Shown here: piece after piece, positions 50,814 to 54,558 of the stretch
Layout of the letters: every line of letters begins with the position of its first letter
How positions within the stretch are numbered: position 1 is the stretch's first letter
Assembly: GCA_052390115.1 (NCBI GenBank)
Contig: JBQTHE010000016.1
Location: 1 to 54,558 of the forward strand
Direction: 5' to 3'
Origin: GCA-003244245 sp052390115
Lineage (GTDB): Bacteria; Actinomycetota; Actinomycetes; Mycobacteriales; Pseudonocardiaceae
Length of the DNA: 54,558 nucleotides
Notes under the pieces: model-generated
Database searches by the model: none
Seen by the model: only the letters and a program-made list of their open reading frames with translations
Told to the model about the DNA's origin: nothing
Program-made: the position numbers and the translations under genes

Positions 50814-52430
50814 CTAATCGGCCGTCGACATCCTCCCTACGCCAAAACGCGCCGAGGCCGGTCCCCGTGTACTCGACCGGCGCTGCGCCACCTTGGCTGC
50901 GGCTAACCCCAGCCCGCCCAGCGCTACCAGGGTCCACTCCGGCATGGGGCCCAACCGGGTCGCCAGCGTCGTGCCGGAGCGCACCGGGACTTGTGCCACC
51001 AGCGCGTCCGGTGTGAACAGCGTGGTGTGCTGCTCGACGGTGCCATCCGCAGCGATCACCGCGCTGACCCCGCTGGTGGCCGCCACCAGCACTACCCGGC
51101 CGTGCTCCACCGCGCGCACCCGGGAGATCGCCTGCTGCTGGTAGGTCATCTCGGTGAAGCCGAAGGTGGCGTTGTTGGTGGGAACGGCCAGCAGCTGGGC
51201 TCCGGATTGCACGCTGTGACGCACCAGATCGTCGAAGACCACCTCAGAGCAAGTGGCTATCCCGACCCGGACTGGCCCGAGGTCCACTGCGCCGTCGCCG
51301 TTGCCCGGCACGAAGTTGCCCGCGCGGTCGGCATAGGGGCTGAACAGCCGGAAGAAGTCCCGGTAGGGCAGGTACTCCCCAAAAGGCTGCAACCGGCGCT
51401 TGTCGTGCCGTTGCCCTGGGCCGGTGCTCGGGTCCCACACGATGGCAGTGTTCGTAGTATGCCCGTCGTCGGTGCGCAGGACGGCGCCGACCAGGATCGG
51501 GACACCGATCGCGGAGGCTGCCCGGTTGATCACCGCTCGGGCGTCCGGGTTGCGCAGCGGATCGATGTCGGAGGAGTTCTCCGGCCAGATCACCAGCGCC
51601 GGTTGGGGGTACCGGCCGGCCGCCACGTCGCCGACGAGCTGCTCCGTACGTGCGGCGTGGTTGTCCAGCACGGCGCGGCGCTGGGCGTTGAAATCCAGCC
51701 CGGCACGGGGAACGTTGCCCTGGATCAGCGCGACCACGACTTGACCGTCCGTCGCGGTCATCGGTGCCAACGGGGCCGCAAGGCTGACGATCACCGGTGC
51801 CGCGGCGAGCAGCGCGGGTGCCACCAGCGTTGGGAAGCGACGGGTTGGGAAACGATGGCGCAGGACGATCCGGCGGGCCAGCTCCCCGGCGCCGAACCCG
51901 GTCAGCACCACAGTCGCAGTGAGCAGCGGAGCCCCGCCGATCGCCGCCACCGGGAGGAACGTCCCGGTCGGCTGCCCGAACGCCACCCGTCCCCAGGGGA
52001 AGCCGTCGAAGGGCGCACGGGCGATCAGCGCCTCGGCTGCCACCCACACCCCCGTCGCCCACACCGGTCCTGCCGGCAGCCGGGACACCGTGGCGACGCC
52101 GGCGCCGGCCAGCGCCAACACCAGCGCCTCGACAACGGCCAGCGCCAGCCACGGCAGCGGGCCCACGAACTCCCCGACCCACGACAGCAGCGGCACGAAG
52201 AAGCCGAGCCCGAAGGCGAACCCGTAACCGAAGCCGGCGCGCCCGGTCCGCCCCCGCAGCAGCGCCCACAGCAACGCGAAAACCACCGGTGCGAGCCACC
52301 ACAGCTCCCGCGGCGGGGCGGCGACGTAGAGCAGCAAACCGGCGCCGGTGGAGGTACCCGCGCGCAGCAGCGCCAAGCCACGGCGCCGAACGTCGCGTGG
52401 CTCCGGTGCGGGCCGGTCGTCCGCGGTCAC
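50814..52430 (-). CDS. lnt: Apolipoprotein N-acyltransferase
   Basis: 538 residues from GTG 52430 (MTADDRPAPEPRDV); GTG 52445 is an alternative. Several transmembrane helices in the first 210 residues (LLLYVAAPPRELWWLAPVVF, FGYGFAFGLGFFVPLLSWVG) precede a nitrilase domain with the Glu-Lys-Cys triad: Glu in LVIWPENSSDIDPL, Lys in RHDKRRLQPFGEYLPYRDFF and Cys in VGIATCSEVVFDDL. It transfers the third acyl chain to lipoproteins. In mycobacteria lnt is followed by or fused to a dolichol-phosphate mannose synthase; here convergent rbpA follows instead. Convergent stops are only 4 bp apart. Confidence 0.93.
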   Translation of the reverse strand: MTADDRPAPEPRDVRRRGLALLRAGTSTGAGLLLYVAAPPRELWWLAPVVFALLWALLRGRTGRAGFGYGFAFGLGFFVPLLSWVGEFVGPLPWLALAVVEALVLALAGAGVATVSRLPAGPVWATGVWVAAEALIARAPFDGFPWGRVAFGQPTGTFLPVAAIGGAPLLTATVVLTGFGAGELARRIVLRHRFPTRRFPTLVAPALLAAAPVIVSLAAPLAPMTATDGQVVVALIQGNVPRAGLDFNAQRRAVLDNHAARTEQLVGDVAAGRYPQPALVIWPENSSDIDPLRNPDARAVINRAASAIGVPILVGAVLRTDDGHTTNTAIVWDPSTGPGQRHDKRRLQPFGEYLPYRDFFRLFSPYADRAGNFVPGNGDGAVDLGPVRVGIATCSEVVFDDLVRHSVQSGAQLLAVPTNNATFGFTEMTYQQQAISRVRAVEHGRVVLVAATSGVSAVIAADGTVEQHTTLFTPDALVAQVPVRSGTTLATRLGPMPEWTLVALGGLGLAAAKVAQRRSSTRGPASARFGVGRMSTAD

Positions 52431-52455
52431 CGTCGGCGCAGCCACGCCGATCAGC

Positions 52456-53997
52456 CTACGGTCTCCCGGTCCGGCCGCTGTCAGCCTCAGCCACCCCCTG
52501 CTTACCCAGGGCACCTTCGTGCTCGAAGAGGATCCGACCGCGGTGCACGGTGCGCAGGCAACAAGGGGGATCTGAGTCGTCCCAGATCGCGTAGGACGCC
52601 GGGGCGCCGGGAACCAACCTGCCGGCCAACGGGTTCGCCGTGGCAGCAGCCCGATACCCACCCTCGGTGTGCGCCGCAAGTGCCTCAACCAGCCCGATCC
52701 CCGAATGCTTCACCGCGGCGTGCACGGCACCCCACGGGTCAACCGGTGTGACCGGCGCGTCGGAGCCGAACGCCAGCTTCACACCGGCTGCTGCGAGTAG
52801 CGCGTAAGGGTTCATCGCGGCAGCTCGGGCGGCTCCCAGCCGCAGGGCGTACATCCCCGCTGGTCCGCCCCAGGCAGCGTCGAAGGCGGGCTGCACGCTG
52901 GCCAGCACTCCCCAGCGCGCCAGCTGCTGGGCCTGGTCGGGATCGACCATCTCCAGGTGTTCGAGCCGGTGCATGCGCTGCCGCAGCGCGGTGGCACCGA
53001 CGGTGGCCTCCGCGGCGGCGAAGCCGGCGACGACCGCGTCGGTCGCCGCATCCCCGATCACGTGGAACCCGGCCTGGGTGCCGACTTGGGTACAGGCCAC
53101 CACATGCGCAGCGATCTGCCCGACGTCGAGGTAGGACGCACCGCAGCTAACGGGCGCGTCGGTGTAAGGCGCGCGCAGCGCGGCGGTTCGCGAGCCGATC
53201 GCCCCGTCACAGAACAGGTCACCGGCCAGCCCGTGCGCCCCGGTGGCCGTGAGCAGTTCACGGGCCTGCCCGGCGGTGCAGACCGGCTGGCCCCAATACC
53301 CGACCACCTCGACGCCGTGGTCGGCGGCGAGCAGATCGGCGAAGTCGTCGACCCCGGAGACGTCCGGACCCGCACACTCGTGCACAACGGCGACGCCCCG
53401 GGCCGCCGCCCCGGTCAGGAAGGCGCGCTGCGCGTCGTAACGTTGACCGGACGTGATCGACTCCCGGGCGGCCCGGCGGGCGTGGTGGTGCGCCTCGCCG
53501 ATCAGCGGCCCTTCAACCGCCCAACCGGGTGCGCCGATCGCCTCGGTTGCCCGGTCCAGGAGTCCCGAGGACACCGCGGCAGAGTGCCCGTCGACCCGGG
53601 ACAGGTACACCGGGGCACAGCTGGACGCCCGGTCCAGCTCAGCCCGGGTGGGTGGGCGACGCTCCGGCCATGACATCTCATCCCAGCCCTGCCCCCACAA
53701 CACGGTGCCCGGGCGTACCCGCCGCGCAACCTCGTCCAGGCATTGCGCCAGGCTGGCGCAGCCGGTGAGATCAAGCCCGCTGGCAAGCAGGCCCGCCGAG
53801 GTGGTGTGGACGTGCGCGTCGACGAATGCCGGGGTGACCAACGCGCCGCGCAACTCCAGCACCTCGTCGGCATCGCCGAAGCAGGCCCGGCCAGCGCTGT
53901 CGTCACCGGTCCAGGTCACAGTTCCGTTGACGACGGCGAGCGCGGTGGCCCCGCCGACCGTAGGGAGGCGCCCGCCGAGCAGCAATGTCGTGCTCAT
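52456..53997 (-). CDS. Amidohydrolase (YtcJ-like, amidohydrolase_3)
   Basis: 513 residues, ATG 53997 overlapping the upstream small gene by ATGA. Metal-binding and catalytic motifs: TPAFVDAHVHTTSAGLLASG (His-x-His), GWAVEGPLIGEAHHHARR, VGTQAGFHVIGDAATDAVVA (His), RMHRLEHLEMVDPDQAQQLA (His) and KLAFGSDAPVTPVDPWGAVH (Asp). The C-terminus folds back to complete the composite domain (YAIWDDSDPPCCLRTV). Members hydrolyse amides or imides; YtcJ-like enzymes are mostly uncharacterised. Possibly in an operon with lnt (26 bp between them). Confidence 0.88.
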   Translation of the reverse strand: MSTTLLLGGRLPTVGGATALAVVNGTVTWTGDDSAGRACFGDADEVLELRGALVTPAFVDAHVHTTSAGLLASGLDLTGCASLAQCLDEVARRVRPGTVLWGQGWDEMSWPERRPPTRAELDRASSCAPVYLSRVDGHSAAVSSGLLDRATEAIGAPGWAVEGPLIGEAHHHARRAARESITSGQRYDAQRAFLTGAAARGVAVVHECAGPDVSGVDDFADLLAADHGVEVVGYWGQPVCTAGQARELLTATGAHGLAGDLFCDGAIGSRTAALRAPYTDAPVSCGASYLDVGQIAAHVVACTQVGTQAGFHVIGDAATDAVVAGFAAAEATVGATALRQRMHRLEHLEMVDPDQAQQLARWGVLASVQPAFDAAWGGPAGMYALRLGAARAAAMNPYALLAAAGVKLAFGSDAPVTPVDPWGAVHAAVKHSGIGLVEALAAHTEGGYRAAATANPLAGRLVPGAPASYAIWDDSDPPCCLRTVHRGRILFEHEGALGKQGVAEADSGRTGRP

Positions 53998-54440
53998 GGC
54001 TCGGCAGTATTCCCTGGTCTAGCCCGTGTGCGGACCTGATGTTCGGGCCCACTCTCGACATTCCGGAGGGTTTCCGACAGCGCGATTCCACCACCGAGCA
54101 GTTCTGCGCGGACCTGAATCCAGGTGGCGCACGGCCAGCGGCGTCGCCACCATCCGGCTGGCCACGCCCGCCATCGGCAGGTTCGACAGGTTCCGCGGCG
54201 GGTGGGTTGGTGTAGTGCCAGCGTGTAGCGCAGCGCGGCCAGCGCCCCAGGGTCATGCCCGGCGAGCTCCAGCTCGGCGAGCCGGGACCAGACCGGCCGG
54301 ACCAGGCGCGCTGCCCGCGGATCGGCACGAATGCGCTGCCAGGTGACCTCGCTCAGTCCCGGCGGTGGTTCCGATGCGTGCCGTGACTGTGACTCTGGCA
54401 TCGGCTCAGGAAACCGGGACTCGGGCATCCGCTGTGGCAC
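53994..54440 (-). CDS. Small hypothetical actinobacterial protein with CxxC
   Basis: 148 residues if started at GTG 54440; later Met codons in MPQRMPESRFPEPMPES give shorter forms. Residues 40-75 (DPRAARLVRPVWSRLAELEL) are helical, followed by HQPTRRGTCRTCRWRAWPAG and RRRWPCATWIQVRAELLGGG, with CRTC and a third Cys that could bind zinc. I recognise this pattern as a recurring hypothetical family next to unrelated genes in actinobacteria but not its function. It is translationally coupled to the amidohydrolase. Confidence 0.5.
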   Translation of the reverse strand: MPQRMPESRFPEPMPESQSRHASEPPPGLSEVTWQRIRADPRAARLVRPVWSRLAELELAGHDPGALAALRYTLALHQPTRRGTCRTCRWRAWPAGWWRRRWPCATWIQVRAELLGGGIALSETLRNVESGPEHQVRTRARPGNTAEP

Positions 54441-54469
54441 TCGCCTTACCGTGATCGGACCTCTCCTGG

Positions 54470-54558
54470 CCGTGGGGGGGGGGGGCCCACCGCGGGGGGG
54501 GGGGGCCCCCCCCCCCCCCCCACCAAAGCCCGGGCCGGGGGCCCCCCCCCGCCCCCCC
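54470..54558. other. G/C homopolymer smear at the window end
   Basis: Runs of 10 or more G or C alternate (for example 54474-54486 G-rich, then long C runs) with almost no A or T, unlike any other part of the window. This is best explained by poor base-calling or assembly at a contig end rather than biology. Confidence 0.7.

Overview
The window is GC-rich actinobacterial DNA. The gene content (RbpA, GuaB1-type GMP reductase, Lnt, the PaeR7I/XhoI-type methylase, many GTG starts and 1-4 bp ATGA/GTGA/TGATG overlaps) points to an actinomycete, and a Pseudonocardiaceae-like genus is my best guess; no rRNA or complete tRNA is present to settle it. It mixes intact housekeeping blocks with accessory segments full of truncations, frameshifts and deletions. 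The right edge (about 54470 to the end) is a G/C homopolymer smear that looks like a contig end, so some isolated frameshifts may be base-calling errors.

Layout. 1-8.5 kb: tail of an IS30 transposase, secreted esterase, TIGR02611 membrane protein, a decayed gene, a DASS/SLC13 permease followed by glycerate kinase, an Asp/Arg-rich anchored protein, a PEP-utilising enzyme fragment and a methyltransferase. 8.6-11 kb: XhoI-type restriction-modification pair with a broken endonuclease. 11-14.2 kb: remnant of a giant iterative PKS (nitronate-monooxygenase domain fused by deletion to DH and phosphopantetheinyl-transferase domains). 14.4-21 kb: receiver-like protein, OmpR/histidine-kinase pair, TerC, and two CNNM/CorC proteins. 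21-29 kb: LOG-like protein, guaB1, PfkB kinase, GH65 phosphorylase with a gutted beta-phosphoglucomutase, a berberine-bridge-type oxidoreductase and a Gly-rich small peptide with a RiPP-like leader. 29.8-34.3 kb: fragments, a broken LuxR/ATPase regulator, an MBL-fold hydrolase and a small alpha/beta protein. 34.5-40.5 kb: a Tn7-like transposition operon (tnsA-tnsB-tnsC-tniQ plus a tyrosine-recombinase-like protein) that ends at a dif-like sequence. 40.6-45.5 kb: glycolate oxidase glcDEF with a broken GntR regulator. 46-48 kb: two VapBC modules. 48-54.4 kb: GDPD, UMF1-type MFS, rbpA, lnt, amidohydrolase and a small hypothetical gene.

How the parts work together. GlcDEF (glycolate to glyoxylate) and glycerate kinase with its adjacent anion permease suggest two-carbon/three-carbon acid use. 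A 16-bp palindrome, ATGAA-N4-CTTTCAT, recurs in front of the permease, the Asp-rich protein, the receiver-like gene and the histidine-kinase/TerC divergent promoter, and looks like the operator of a small envelope or stress regulon. The most exciting candidate is the Tn7-like element: its tnsA-side terminus appears to form one arm of a dif-like Xer site, and it encodes a Xer-like protein in which the catalytic signature is degenerate, which suggests target selection at the chromosome-dimer-resolution site.
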